Assembly (NCBI RefSeq): GCF_003096035.1
Contig: NZ_CP029186.1
Span: 1,005,001-1,069,000 of the forward strand
Length of the DNA stretch: 64,000 bases
Direction: 5' to 3'
Source of the DNA: Flavobacterium album
Lineage (GTDB): Bacteria; Bacteroidota; Bacteroidia; Flavobacteriales; Flavobacteriaceae
Shown here one piece after another: positions 17,733 through 25,946 of the stretch. How positions within the stretch are numbered: the stretch's first letter is position 1; each line of letters begins with the position of its first letter. The position numbers were made by a program, and so were the translations under genes. The notes below the pieces were generated by a model. The model was not told the DNA's origin. It saw only the letters and a list, made by a program, of their open reading frames with translations, and did not search any database.

Positions 17733-18719
17733 ATGGGAAACATTATTTTAGGGGTGATTATCTTTTTCGGGCTGATCATTTTCCTTTCTTCTTTCTTTAC
17801 CGTTAAGCAACAGACTTCGGTGATCGTGGAACGTTTTGGTAAATTCCACAGTATCCGCCATGCCGGACTCCAGCTGAAACTACCGCTTATCGACCGCATT
17901 GCCGGCAGGGTAAACCTGAAGATACAGCAACTGGATGTTATCATCGAAACCAAAACCAAGGAGAACGTATTTGTGAAAATGAAAGTGTCGGTACAGTTCA
18001 AGGTGATACAGGAAAAAGTATATGACGCCTTTTACAAACTGGAATTCCCGCACGACCAGATCACTTCGTACGTATTTGATGTGGTGCGTGCCGAGGTACC
18101 TAAGCTGAAACTGGATGATGTTTTCGAACGCAAGGATGACATTGCCGTTGCTGTTAAGCGCGAGCTGAATGAAGCGATGTCGGGCTACGGTTACGATATT
18201 ATCAATACATTGATTACCGATATTGACCCGGACCCGCAGGTGAAGCATGCCATGAACCGAATTAACGCAGCAGACAGGGAAAAATCAGCTGCCGAATATG
18301 AAGCCGAGGCACAAAGGATACGCATAGTAGCCAAGGCAAAAGCCGAAGCCGAAAGTAAAAGATTACAAGGCCAGGGTATTGCCGACCAGCGCCGTGAGAT
18401 AGCCCGGGGACTGGTAGAGAGCGTAGATGTACTGAACAAAGTGGGCATCAACTCGCAGGAAGCTTCTGCCCTTATCGTGGTAACACAGCACTATGATACG
18501 CTGCAGGCCATCGGAAGCGATACCAACTCCAACCTGATATTATTGCCTAATTCACCACAAGCGGGCAGCGATATGCTGAATAACATGGTGGCTTCGTTCA
18601 CCGCTTCCAACCAAGTGGGCGAATCGATAAAGAATGGCAACAGAAAGTGCGAGGAAGATAAACGAAAAAACACTCCGTTACTTCCTCCCGCAGAAAGCCC
18701 TGACGACAAAACCGAATAA
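17733..18719 (+). CDS. SPFH/Band 7 domain membrane protein (stomatin/QmcA-like)
   Basis: 328 residues. One N-terminal transmembrane helix (residues ~3-21, ILGVIIFFGLIIFLSSFF) is followed directly by the SPFH core (TSVIVERFGKFHSIRHAGLQLKLPL, DVVRAEVPKLKLDDVFERKDDI) and a long Ala/Glu/Arg helix (EKSAAEYEAEAQRIRIVAKAKAEAESKRLQ) that forms the coiled-coil arm. Such proteins assemble into large membrane rings and organise lipid microdomains or regulate membrane proteases such as FtsH. The C-terminal tail ends in a short charged and Pro-rich stretch. No NfeD-type partner is adjacent. It ends in its own strong terminator. Confidence 0.92.
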   Translation: MGNIILGVIIFFGLIIFLSSFFTVKQQTSVIVERFGKFHSIRHAGLQLKLPLIDRIAGRVNLKIQQLDVIIETKTKENVFVKMKVSVQFKVIQEKVYDAFYKLEFPHDQITSYVFDVVRAEVPKLKLDDVFERKDDIAVAVKRELNEAMSGYGYDIINTLITDIDPDPQVKHAMNRINAADREKSAAEYEAEAQRIRIVAKAKAEAESKRLQGQGIADQRREIARGLVESVDVLNKVGINSQEASALIVVTQHYDTLQAIGSDTNSNLILLPNSPQAGSDMLNNMVASFTASNQVGESIKNGNRKCEEDKRKNTPLLPPAESPDDKTE

Positions 18720-18728
18720 AAGATCAAG

Positions 18729-18751
18729 CCGCTGAGTCCAGCGGTTTTTTT
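18729..18751 (+). terminator. Intrinsic terminator of the SPFH gene
   Basis: CCGCTG (18729-18734) pairs with CAGCGG (18739-18744) followed by seven T residues. Confidence 0.88.
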
Positions 18752-18836
18752 ATGGCTTAATGTTAAAATTTCTAACTGCTTTAAACCCAAAGCATAAAAT
18801 GCAGTCTTATACTAAAATCAAAAAACATTTTAAATT

Positions 18837-19136
18837 ATGAAAATGAAGTTTTTAGGCGTAATGATGCTTGCGGCATTGTTCACCACAGCAGCAGCTACCG
18901 CACAGGAAAAAGAAAAAAAACATGACGGAAAAGGAAAAGGCGAAATGTTTGCCAAACTGGATACCGACAAAGACGGCAAAATAAGCAAGGCCGAGGCCGA
19001 TAAAGGCGGTAAAGGGAAACTGAAAGAAAACTTTGCTGCTATTGATACCAATAAGGATTCATTCCTTGATAAGGATGAATTGAAAGCTTACCGCCAGGAG
19101 CGCAGGAAGAATAAAGACATGAAAAAAGGGAAATAA
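18837..19136 (+). CDS. Secreted EF-hand domain protein
   Basis: 99 residues. Signal peptide at ~1-23 (FLGVMMLAALFTTAAATA, cleavage after TAQ or before it). Two EF-hand calcium loops are visible: DTDKDGKISKAE (~residues 42-53) and DTNKDSFLDKDE (~74-85), both with acidic residues at positions 1, 3, 5 and a final Glu at 12. The rest is very Lys-rich. It is likely a periplasmic or secreted Ca-binding protein of unknown partner. It stands alone between terminators. Confidence 0.88.
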   Translation: MKMKFLGVMMLAALFTTAAATAQEKEKKHDGKGKGEMFAKLDTDKDGKISKAEADKGGKGKLKENFAAIDTNKDSFLDKDELKAYRQERRKNKDMKKGK

Positions 19137-19234
19137 TAGGTTTGGCCGGAACTCTGATTTCTATTTGCATGCTGCTTACTATAGAATTGAAGATCCTAAT
19201 ATCTATGCCACACTATTTGTGATATACAAAATAA

Positions 19235-19261
19235 AAGCCGCTGACGTGATGTCAGCGGCTT
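19235..19261. terminator. Bidirectional intrinsic terminator
   Basis: AAGCCGCTGAC (19235-19245) and GTCAGCGGCTT (19251-19261) form a perfect 11-bp stem with loop GTGAT. It lies between the convergent EF-hand gene and the minus-strand small-protein operon, with T-rich flanks on both sides. Confidence 0.85.
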
Positions 19262-19285
19262 CTTTTCTATCTACGATATTCCAAC

Positions 19286-19522
19286 CTAAAACATTTTTTT
19301 GAACAGCCATGTAAGGGCTGCACTTTTCAATGGGCCGGAAAATGCTCCCAGCACACCAAGCACTTTTCTTGGGGTCTCCCCCATCAGGTTCATAGGCTGC
19401 AGGCTTTCCTTAGTCTCCTCAAGGTCTTTCTTAAACCGTGCATAAGCAAGGTCTTTCTCTACCTTCATGATCTCAAGGTCCCGGTTTATCTCGTCATAAC
19501 TGCGGTATACTTTCGTGTTCAT
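19286..19522 (-). CDS. Small conserved flavobacterial protein, DUF6327-like
   Basis: 78 residues, no catalytic motif. The pattern MNTKVYRSYDEINRDLEIMKVEKDL at the start and a charged helix with TKESLQPMNLMG resemble the DUF6327 family, named from memory and not checked. The C-terminal part is hydrophobic (VLGVLGAFSGPLKSAALTWLF) and may associate with the membrane. It is the last gene of an operon with the holin-like and YtxH genes, 2 nt after the upstream stop. Such three-gene clusters look like envelope stress operons in flavobacteria. Confidence 0.75.
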   Translation of the reverse strand: MNTKVYRSYDEINRDLEIMKVEKDLAYARFKKDLEETKESLQPMNLMGETPRKVLGVLGAFSGPLKSAALTWLFKKMF

Positions 19523-19524
19523 AA

Positions 19525-19878
19525 TTAATATTTTTTGAGGAATATTCTTGAGAAGCGCGACAGCATAGGCCCTTCGACGATCTTATCCTGTACATAATAC
19601 ACTACAATGGCAAGGACCAGGTAAATAACGCCTACGATAAGGAAACCATAAGCAAAATTATCCAGCCAGTACCCAATGCCCAGTGCAGCCGCTATGGAGA
19701 AGAATATGGTAACGATCATGAGCATTACTGCAAGCAGGAAAAGCTTGAGCATCATGGTGGTCGATTTCATGAGGATCTTAAAGCCCCACAGCTTGTAGTA
19801 CCTTAAGTTGGCATCAATGAGCCTTTTGGCCTCATTCTTTAAATCTTCCGCGTTTTCCTTTACTTCTTCAAATCCCAT
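19525..19878 (-). CDS. Phage holin family-like (Holin-X) small membrane protein
   Basis: 117 residues. An amphipathic N-terminal helix (VKENAEDLKNEAKRLIDANLRYYKLWGF) precedes two strongly hydrophobic helices at ~44-70 and ~75-95. This is the layout of the phage_holin_3_6 / Actinobacterial Holin-X family, which despite the name is common on bacterial chromosomes and not tied to prophages. Its neighbours YtxH and the small 78-residue protein are on the same strand with 2-20 nt gaps, so all three are probably co-transcribed. Confidence 0.8.
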   Translation of the reverse strand: MGFEEVKENAEDLKNEAKRLIDANLRYYKLWGFKILMKSTTMMLKLFLLAVMLMIVTIFFSIAAALGIGYWLDNFAYGFLIVGVIYLVLAIVVYYVQDKIVEGPMLSRFSRIFLKKY

Positions 19879-19898
19879 AGTACGATTATGTCTTATAA

Positions 19899-20246
19899 TT
19901 ATTTTCCGCCCGAAGTACCATTAGTACCTGCAGCGGCACTCCTTCCTTTCAATTCTTCAAGCTTTCTCTCAAGTGTTGCGATAACGTCACCTGCTTTATC
20001 TTCTACATTTGATACAAGATTGTCAAGTGAGCTTTCAAGGTCCTGCTTTGCTCCGCCGAATCTACTTTTTACAGTTTCGGTAAGTTCGTTAAGCTTGTCT
20101 TTAAGCTCATCGGTTTTAGCGCCAACACCATCTTTTATTTTTCTCCTTGTTTTAGATCCTTCATCCGGGGCAAATAAAATTCCCAGAGCAGCACCTACCG
20201 CAGCGCCCGCAAGGACAGCTACTATTGTTCCTGTTTTACCAGCCAT
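19899..20246 (-). CDS. YtxH domain-containing protein
   Basis: 115 residues from the Met of MAGKTGTIVAVLAG (CAT at 20244-20246). A longer reading to 20294 adds MPYLYIKKLLILKIKV, which does not resemble a natural start. The Gly/Ala-rich single membrane segment GTIVAVLAGAAVGAALGILFAPDEGSKTRR is the YtxH signature. The rest is a Lys/Glu/Asp helix (DELKDKLNELTETVKSR, DLESSLDNLVSNVEDKAGDVIATLERKLEELK), like general stress proteins of this family. It is the first gene of the three-gene operon. Confidence 0.88.
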   Translation of the reverse strand: MAGKTGTIVAVLAGAAVGAALGILFAPDEGSKTRRKIKDGVGAKTDELKDKLNELTETVKSRFGGAKQDLESSLDNLVSNVEDKAGDVIATLERKLEELKGRSAAAGTNGTSGGK

Positions 20247-20705
20247 AACTTTTATTTTTAAAATTAATAATTTCTTTATATAAAGATACGGCAAATAAAT
20301 TTTTGTAGGATGTTAATATGTAGTTAATTGAACGCTAAAGTATGTGAAAACTTAAAATAAAGCGATTTAAGCTGTTTTAAAGGCTTTCATGAGGCTTTGG
20401 GTTTCTTACAAAAATTATTGCTTTAGGATTAATCTGGTGAAGTCCGATTTTAATAGTTAATTAAAATACCAAATTAAATTTCCATCAGTAAAATAAATAA
20501 TAGATAAAATAATATATATTTTAAAACTACATAGTTTTAGCTGATAGGTATTATTCAGGAGAAAAATAATCCGACTAATCGAAAAAAGTTTCTGTCCTCG
20601 CCATCGTTGGCAAATCTTCCCCAAATGGAACGGGATTATTTATCCAACGCCTGACTGTTTCTCGGGAATGTTCCTCAAACAGCCAGGCATCCGATAATTT
20701 ATAAA
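20247..20705. other. Gene-free AT-rich region with one long hairpin near glnS
   Basis: No gene supported. Most of the region is AT-rich and without clear repeats. GCCTGACTGTTT (20649-20660) and AAACAGCCAGGC (20677-20688) form a 12-bp stem with one mismatch, enclosing a second short stem GGAA/TTCC. It follows the glnS stop on the minus strand but has no T run, so it is a possible mRNA 3' end stabiliser more than a classical terminator. The YtxH operon promoter must lie in the first ~60 bases. Confidence 0.55.
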
Positions 20706-22391
20706 TTATTCCTTATTTTCCAGCTTTGCCCAGGTATCCCTAAGTCCTACTGTTTTATTGAAAACAAGCCTTTCTGCATTGCTGTCAGGGTCTACGCAGA
20801 AGTAGCCCAGCCTTTGGAACTGGTACCGCTCCCCTGCTTCGGCACTCTTAAGTCCCGGTTCAAGATATCCTGTAATCACCTCAAGAGAATTCGGGTTGAT
20901 GTAGCTCTTAAAATCCACTTCTTTATCGGCATCCGGCGCTTCATGGCTGAAAAGCCTGTCGTATATCCTCACTTCTGCTTTGATAGCATGCGGTATCGAA
21001 ACCCAGTGGATGGTACCTTTTATCTTCCGCATGCTGGCCTCGCTTCCGCTTCCGCTGCGGCTGTCGGCATCATACGTACAATGTATCTCTGTTATATTGC
21101 CATCGGCATCTTTCACCACGCTTTCGCCTTTAATGATGTAAGCATTCTTCAACCTTACCTCCTTGCCCAACGTCAGTCGGAAATACTTGTTGTTGGCGTT
21201 CTCCATAAAATCCTCCCGCTCGATGTACAGCTCTCCGGAAAAAGGTATTTCCCTTGATCCTGCGCTTTCATCTTCCGGGTTGTTCTCTGCTTCAAGCCAT
21301 TCTTCTTTACCGGCAGGATAGTTGGTTATTACCAGCTTCACCGGGTCAAGCACTGCCATAACACGCGGTGCGGTCTTGTTCAGTTCTTCCCTTACGCAAA
21401 ACTCCAATAGCGATACATCAATTAGGTTGGTACGCTTGGCAATGCCTATCGTATCGGCAAAATTGCGGATTGCCATTGGCGGATAGCCCCTCCTCCTCAT
21501 GCCGGAAATGGTGCTCATACGCGGGTCGTCCCAACCGGTTACATGCCCTTCATTAACAAGCTGCAGCAATTTCCTCTTGCTTACTACAGTATGGCTCAGG
21601 TTTCGGCGTGCAAATTCGCGCTGTTTCGGGCGCACTTTGGTACTGTCATACACCTGGTCAAGGAACCAGTCATAAAGCTCCCTGTGCGGCAGGAATTCGA
21701 GCGTACACAGCGAGTGTGATACCTGCTCTAGGTAATCGCTTTCACCATGTGCCCAGTCATACATTGGGTATATGCACCACTTATCGCCTGTGCGGTGGTG
21801 GTGTTCGTGCAATATGCGGTACATGATCGGGTCGCGCATCAGCATATTGTTCGATTTCATGTCTATTTTAGCCCTCAGGATATGGGTTCCTTCTGCGAAA
21901 TCCCCATTCTTCATGCCTTCAAAAAGTTCCAGGTTCTCCTGTACCGAACGGTTCCTGTACGGACTGTCTGTACCGGGTTGTGTAGGGGTGCCTTTTTGCT
22001 TTGCCATCTCTTCAGACGACTGGCTGTCAACATACGCTACGCCTTTCTTTATAAACTCCACCGCCCAGTCATACAATTCCTGGAAATAATCGGATGCATA
22101 ACGCTCCTCAGCCCATTCATAGCCAAGCCACTGAACGTCTTTTTTAATAGCATCTACATATTCCTGCTCTTCCTTGGCCGGATTGGTATCGTCAAAACGC
22201 AGGTTTACAGGCGCATTGTACTTTAACCCTAATCCGAAATTAAGGCAAATAGCACTGGCATGGCCTACATGCAGGTAGCCGTTTGGCTCAGGCGGGAAGC
22301 GAAAACGCAGCTTGTTGTTGGGCAATCCGTTAGTTAGATCTTCTTCGATTATATGCTCTATAAAATTGAGCGATTTTTCTTCAGCTGACAT
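20706..22391 (-). CDS. glnS: Glutamine--tRNA ligase
   Basis: 561 residues from MSAEEKSLNFIEHIIEEDL (CAT at 22389-22391). An upstream in-frame extension to 22481 adds 30 residues unlike the family and runs into intergenic repeats. Class I signatures: HIGH as PPEPNGYLHVGHA, KMSKS as VVSKRKLLQL. The C-terminal beta-barrel anticodon-binding domain (VLDPVKLVITNYP, HWVSIPHAIKAEVRIYDRLF) confirms GlnRS over GluRS. It attaches glutamine to tRNA-Gln directly. TACTTTTG on the minus strand (22411-22418 in + coordinates), 20 nt upstream of this start, supports it as the true start. Confidence 0.96.
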   Translation of the reverse strand: MSAEEKSLNFIEHIIEEDLTNGLPNNKLRFRFPPEPNGYLHVGHASAICLNFGLGLKYNAPVNLRFDDTNPAKEEQEYVDAIKKDVQWLGYEWAEERYASDYFQELYDWAVEFIKKGVAYVDSQSSEEMAKQKGTPTQPGTDSPYRNRSVQENLELFEGMKNGDFAEGTHILRAKIDMKSNNMLMRDPIMYRILHEHHHRTGDKWCIYPMYDWAHGESDYLEQVSHSLCTLEFLPHRELYDWFLDQVYDSTKVRPKQREFARRNLSHTVVSKRKLLQLVNEGHVTGWDDPRMSTISGMRRRGYPPMAIRNFADTIGIAKRTNLIDVSLLEFCVREELNKTAPRVMAVLDPVKLVITNYPAGKEEWLEAENNPEDESAGSREIPFSGELYIEREDFMENANNKYFRLTLGKEVRLKNAYIIKGESVVKDADGNITEIHCTYDADSRSGSGSEASMRKIKGTIHWVSIPHAIKAEVRIYDRLFSHEAPDADKEVDFKSYINPNSLEVITGYLEPGLKSAEAGERYQFQRLGYFCVDPDSNAERLVFNKTVGLRDTWAKLENKE

Positions 22392-22410
22392 AGTTTTTGT
22401 GTATGAAGTG

Positions 22411-22418
22411 CAAAAGTA
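22411..22418 (-). promoter_or_regulatory. -7 promoter element for glnS
   Basis: The minus strand reads TACTTTTG, an exact TAnnTTTG match, 20 nt before the MSAEE start codon. Confidence 0.6.
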
Positions 22419-22448
22419 GTGAAAAAGTTTATGAGGTCTTTTAAAAGT

Positions 22449-22512
22449 TTCGGGTTCAAAGTTCAGGGTTTTGAGTGGCAACCCTGAACCCGAAACCCTG
22501 AACCCGAAACAA
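22449..22512. repeat. Double inverted repeat between glnS and folB
   Basis: GTTTCGGGTTCA (22449-22460) mirrors TGAACCCGAAAC (22501-22512), and inside it GTTCAGGGTT (22463-22472) mirrors AACCCTGAAC (22482-22491). The two nested stems are built from the same AACCCTGAACCCGAAAC unit, a typical decayed dispersed repeat in intergenic DNA. It separates divergent genes, so it is not a terminator. Confidence 0.75.
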
Positions 22513-22521
22513 TAAATTTTG

Positions 22522-22529
22522 TACCTTTG
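22522..22529 (+). promoter_or_regulatory. -7 promoter element for folB
   Basis: TACCTTTG matches TAnnTTTG, 44 nt before the folB start and directly after the inverted repeat. Confidence 0.55.
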
Positions 22530-22573
22530 GCCTAAGGCACTAAGCTACTCAGTACCTAGAAACTCAGAAGAAA

Positions 22574-22933
22574 ATGGGAATAATAAAACTCCAAAACATA
22601 CGTACTTTTTCCTACCACGGCTGCCTGGTTGAGGAAAGCAAAATAGGGTCTGACTACCGCATTGATCTTGAGATTAAAGCTGACCTCCGTAAATCCATGG
22701 AAACCGATGAGCTAAATGATACGGTCGATTATGTACAACTTAATAAAATAGTTGTTGAAGAAATGGCTGTCCGCTCCAAATTATTAGAGCATGTGGCGCA
22801 CCGGATTGTGAAGAGGATATTTGGCGAATTGCCCGAAGTTTCGAGGATAGTAGTTTCAGTTTCAAAGCTTAACCCTCCTATTGGTGGCGATGTGGAAGCA
22901 GTGACTATCCAGCTGGAGGAATACCGCACCTGA
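22574..22933 (+). CDS. folB: Dihydroneopterin aldolase
   Basis: 119 residues, normal for the T-fold enzyme. Family landmarks are FSYHGCLVEESKIGSDYRIDLEI at residues ~11-33, DTVDYVQLNKIVVEEM, LLEHVAHRIVKRI and VSKLNPPIGGDVEAVTIQ with the catalytic-site Lys of VSKLNPP. It converts 7,8-dihydroneopterin to 6-hydroxymethyl-dihydropterin and glycolaldehyde in folate synthesis and forms octamers. It stands alone upstream of the tRNA-Cys gene. Confidence 0.94.
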   Translation: MGIIKLQNIRTFSYHGCLVEESKIGSDYRIDLEIKADLRKSMETDELNDTVDYVQLNKIVVEEMAVRSKLLEHVAHRIVKRIFGELPEVSRIVVSVSKLNPPIGGDVEAVTIQLEEYRT

Positions 22934-22983
22934 TTTTTATTGCAGTTTATAGTTATTTTTCTTGCGTTAGTGTAAAATATATG

Positions 22984-22991
22984 TAAATTTG
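22984..22991 (+). promoter_or_regulatory. -7 promoter element for tRNA-Cys
   Basis: TAAATTTG matches TAnnTTTG, 17 nt before the tRNA. TTG at 22962-22964, 19 nt upstream, is a good -33 element. Confidence 0.6.
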
Positions 22992-23008
22992 CCAACCATA
23001 TTATTTAT

Positions 23009-23079
23009 GGCATCTTGGCCGAGTGGCTAGGCACAGGTCTGCAAAACCTGCTACAGCGGTTCGAATCCGCTAGATGCCT
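23009..23079 (+). tRNA. tRNA-Cys (GCA anticodon)
   Basis: 71-nt cloverleaf. The acceptor stem GGCATCT (23009-23015) pairs with AGATGCC (23072-23078). The anticodon stem CAGGT/ACCTG carries loop CTGCAAA with anticodon GCA at 23040-23042. The T arm is AGCGG TTCGAAT CCGCT. The discriminator base is T, as expected for tRNA-Cys. The CCA end is not encoded. Confidence 0.96.
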
Positions 23080-23083
23080 CTGA

Positions 23084-23113
23084 AAAGCTGTCTGAAAAGG
23101 CAGCTTTTTTTGT
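23084..23113 (+). terminator. Intrinsic terminator after tRNA-Cys
   Basis: AAGCTG (23085-23090) pairs with CAGCTT (23101-23106), followed by a run of T residues. Confidence 0.85.
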
Positions 23114-23385
23114 TTTTATTCTTTTTTGCCACGAACCTGTCCTCCAGCAGGCAGGATTAAACGAATTACCACAAATTTTTATTGGAACATTTTGTCATTT
23201 CGAACGAAGCCTGCGGAGTGAGAAATCTCAATAATTGGAACACGGATGACGCGGATCGGGCGGATTTACGCGGATTTTTCTGAATGAGTAATTTATATAT
23301 AGTCACTTTTTCAAAAGTGCAAAAGTAAGAACTAGCAACTATGAGTGAAGCTCAATCTAAAATCTGAAATCTAAAATCTGAAATA
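23114..23385. repeat. Intergenic mosaic of dispersed repeat fragments
   Basis: No gene supported. The stretch holds fragments that look like decayed copies of several repeat families: a CGAACGAAGCCTGCGGAGTG unit at 23201-23220 (related to the hairpin at 30561), a GACGCGGATCGGGCGGATTT type unit near 23248-23275, and a repeated AATCTGAAAT motif at 23340-23385, also seen near 8206 and 37235. Confidence 0.5.
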
Positions 23386-24087
23386 TTAATCAGCAGTATG
23401 CGCATTGCTGCCGGCATTTTGCTCCAGCCTTTCAATAGTAGAATTCATTTCTTTTGGGAACCAGCCCTGTACCAGGAGTGCAATACCGAAAATCATAAGG
23501 ATAACGCTTATCCCCTGTTTTATTTTCGTGATATTCTTCATGGTAAGCTTACTGCGCAATTGCTTTGCCAGCATGATCTTGCCGATATCGATAAGGAAAT
23601 AAGTGCCTATGACCGATACAAAGAAAACGAACATGCGCGATGGCTTCAGGTCAAGCTGAGGCCCCCAGGTAATGATAATTGCAAGCCAAAACCCAAGTAC
23701 CCCGATATTGATAAAATTCAGGAGGAAACCTTTTGCAAAAAGGCTAAAGTAATTCTTTTTTATGATGTCGCGCTCCGCCTCTTCTATGAAATCATTTTTT
23801 GAGGTTTTCCTGATTTTGAAGAACGAAATAAGACCGTAAGTAAGCATAATAAGCCCACCGAATATGAACAGTGCTGGCTCATCTTTTATTTTTTCGAGCA
23901 GTTTGTAGCTGCTGAAATAGGCAATAAGAATAAATATAATATCCGATGTTATGGCGCCCAGGTCAAAAGCGATTGCCGACCTAAAACCCTTAATTACACT
24001 CGTTTCGAGTAATACAAAAAAAACTGCGCCGGGCATAACACTCAGGAAAAATCCCAGTGGGATAGCGCTTAAAATGTCCTCTAACAT
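23386..24087 (-). CDS. LysE family translocator
   Basis: 233 residues with about six hydrophobic helices. The N-terminal half begins AIPLGFFLSVMPGAVFFVLLETSVIKGFRSAIAFDLGAITSDI, where PGAVFF and the G..A..FDLGA..SD pattern are the LysE/RhtB hallmark (PGP-like motif and conserved Asp in helix 2). Members export amino acids or related small molecules from the cytoplasm by proton exchange. The actual substrate cannot be told from sequence. The C-terminal tail is hydrophilic. It is a single gene with no linked regulator. Confidence 0.88.
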   Translation of the reverse strand: MLEDILSAIPLGFFLSVMPGAVFFVLLETSVIKGFRSAIAFDLGAITSDIIFILIAYFSSYKLLEKIKDEPALFIFGGLIMLTYGLISFFKIRKTSKNDFIEEAERDIIKKNYFSLFAKGFLLNFINIGVLGFWLAIIITWGPQLDLKPSRMFVFFVSVIGTYFLIDIGKIMLAKQLRSKLTMKNITKIKQGISVILMIFGIALLVQGWFPKEMNSTIERLEQNAGSNAHTAD

Positions 24088-24228
24088 ATAGGTGATTAAG
24101 AGGGCAAGTTACAATTTTAAATTTTTATTTAAAAGCTGTTATCCCAATATGAAGCCTGTGTAAACTAAAAAACCCGCAGGAATGCAGAAAAAGCAAACCA
24201 ACGGGTTATGTCATTATATGAAATTTGA

Positions 24229-24864
24229 CTATTGCACCACCGTGATTTCAGCATCGGTTGACTTAGTTTCATTGACTTTCTTTGGACTGCCATGAATGGT
24301 GAGCTGCGCATCAGAAGCTACAACAGCATTTACAATACCTTTTGCTTTTATAACCCCCTGAGCGTCCGATCCAAGGTTCATATTAAAATCACCACTACTC
24401 AGATTTTCTGAATGAAATTCCCCATCCGATCCAATAGTAGCCGATACCCTGCCAGCTTTTCCTTTTAAAGCTACCTCAGAATCCGAACCGGCTGTAACCT
24501 GCAGTTCTTTCACATTCAGGTTAAGGCTCACCTGGCTGTCAGACCCGGCGGTGAGGGTAAACGATTTGCCTGTTATTTCATCATTTCCCGCAACATGCGC
24601 ATCCGATCCTGCAGTAATACTTTCCAGCTCACTCCTGTAGTATACTGTAGCGCTTCCGTCGCCGTCAATCTGAAGGCTTCCGTCTTTGAAATCTACATTA
24701 ATTTCTTCCCCTTCATATACAACTTTATCTTCCGATCCTTTTACAAGTTTCAGCGTCATGTCACTGCCTACGGTAATTCTTTTCAGGCCTTTAAGATCCT
24801 GTGTTTTCTGTGCTGTAGCAAACTGGCAGGCAGCAAGGGCAACAATTGCAAGTAATGTTTTCAT
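24229..24864 (-). CDS. Head GIN domain-containing protein (DUF2807), GSD-ladder type
   Basis: 211 residues. Signal peptide 1-18 (MKTLLAIVALAACQFATAQ), then a right-handed beta-helix-like DUF2807 (head GIN) region. A Gly-Ser-Asp turn recurs about every 18-25 residues: TVGSDMTL, TAGSDAHV, TAGSDSQV, TAGSDSEV, TIGSDGEF, NLGSDAQG. Such ladders stack at the same corner of a beta helix. Secreted or surface-exposed adhesin-like function is suggested by the family name only. A paralogue with different turn residues lies 1.1 kb away across the Fic gene (26003). Confidence 0.87.
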   Translation of the reverse strand: MKTLLAIVALAACQFATAQKTQDLKGLKRITVGSDMTLKLVKGSEDKVVYEGEEINVDFKDGSLQIDGDGSATVYYRSELESITAGSDAHVAGNDEITGKSFTLTAGSDSQVSLNLNVKELQVTAGSDSEVALKGKAGRVSATIGSDGEFHSENLSSGDFNMNLGSDAQGVIKAKGIVNAVVASDAQLTIHGSPKKVNETKSTDAEITVVQ

Positions 24865-24954
24865 ACGTATCGTTTTTAGGTTTTATTAGATCATTTAATA
24901 CAAAGACTATCGTTGCTTAAACATTGTTACAGTTTACTAAAAAAAATTATGAAT

Positions 24955-24986
24955 ATAATTTCTTGCCGATATCGGCAAGAAATTAT
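24955..24986. promoter_or_regulatory. 32-bp palindromic operator upstream of fic
   Basis: A perfect palindrome with arm ATAATTTCTTGCCGAT and centre GATATC. It directly abuts the -7 element TAGATTTG (24987-24994) and covers the likely -33 TTG at 24963-24965. The half-site TTGCCGATA recurs at 25015-25023, 12 nt before the fic ATG, inside a second weak palindrome TATCG...CGATA (25006-25023). This arrangement is that of an autoregulatory operator. Confidence 0.75.
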
Positions 24987-24994
24987 TAGATTTG
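24987..24994 (+). promoter_or_regulatory. -7 promoter element of fic
   Basis: TAGATTTG matches TAnnTTTG exactly, 21 nt after a TTG within the palindrome and 41 nt before the ATG. Confidence 0.7.
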
Positions 24995-25034
24995 AATATA
25001 AATTTTATCGCTTGTTGCCGATAGATCCTCAATT

Positions 25035-25925
25035 ATGAAATACATTTCAGTAAGCGAATATGCAAAAAAATGGAATATTCCAGACAGGACTGCCCGTAAT
25101 TACTGTGCTTCCGGAAAAATTCAGGGTGCATTTCTTACCGGTAAAACCTGGAATATCCCTGACGATGCACCTTTACCCGACAAAGGAGCTAACAAAGGAT
25201 TTAAAGATAATCCCCTGCTCAATTATCTTAAAGAGCAAAAGGACATGAAGTTGAAAGGTGGCATCTATCACCGTACCCAAATCGACCTGACTTATAATTC
25301 CAACAGGATAGAAGGCAGCAGGCTTACGCAGGATCAAACCCGATTTATTTTCGAAACCAATACTATTGGGATTACGGACGAAAATCTTAATGTAGATGAT
25401 ATTATTGAAACCTATAACCACTTTCATTGCATCGACCTTATTATAGAAAAGGCTACATCAAAATTGACGGAAGCATTTATAAAAGAATTGCATTATATAT
25501 TAAAATCGGGAACATCAGATAGCCGAAAAGACTGGTTTATGGTAGGCGATTATAAAAAACTACCAAATGAGGTGGGGGGCAATGAAACATGTCATCCAAA
25601 AAAAGTTTACGGAGAAATGAAGGCGCTTCTCAGTAATTATAACAACATACAAAACAAGACAATAGAAGATATTATTGGATTTCACCATAAATTTGAAGTT
25701 ATACATCCTTTTCAGGATGGCAATGGCCGCGTAGGCAGACTGATTATGTTTAAAGAATGCCTGGCAAATAATATAGTGCCTTTTATTATTAGTGAAGAAC
25801 TGAAATTATACTATTATCGTGGATTGAGTGAATGGAATACTGTAAAAGAATATCTGCTTGATACGTGCCTTACAGCCCAGGACAATTACAAATCCATTTT
25901 AAATTATTTTGAAATAAAATACTAA
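25035..25925 (+). CDS. Fic family protein with N-terminal HTH domain
   Basis: 296 residues. Residues 1-45 (KYISVSEYAKKWNIPDRTARNYCASGKI...) are a MerR/excisionase-like helix-turn-helix. The Fic core carries the full catalytic motif H224-PFQDGNGRVGR at 224-235, so AMP (or another NMP) transfer from ATP to a hydroxyl side chain is expected. An inhibitory motif of the (S/T)xxxE(G/N) type, S89-N-R-I-E93-G94, lies N-terminal to the Fic motif, which makes this a class II autoinhibited Fic. The HTH and the palindrome over the promoter suggest that the protein binds its own operator. No antitoxin gene is adjacent; the neighbours are head-GIN genes. Target protein unknown. Confidence 0.92.
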   Translation: MKYISVSEYAKKWNIPDRTARNYCASGKIQGAFLTGKTWNIPDDAPLPDKGANKGFKDNPLLNYLKEQKDMKLKGGIYHRTQIDLTYNSNRIEGSRLTQDQTRFIFETNTIGITDENLNVDDIIETYNHFHCIDLIIEKATSKLTEAFIKELHYILKSGTSDSRKDWFMVGDYKKLPNEVGGNETCHPKKVYGEMKALLSNYNNIQNKTIEDIIGFHHKFEVIHPFQDGNGRVGRLIMFKECLANNIVPFIISEELKLYYYRGLSEWNTVKEYLLDTCLTAQDNYKSILNYFEIKY

Positions 25926-25946
25926 TGCACATAATATTTTAAAATT

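Noticed and set aside
19525..19878. Prophage remnant because of the holin-like protein
   Set aside because: The family is common in chromosomal stress operons with YtxH; no other phage gene is near.
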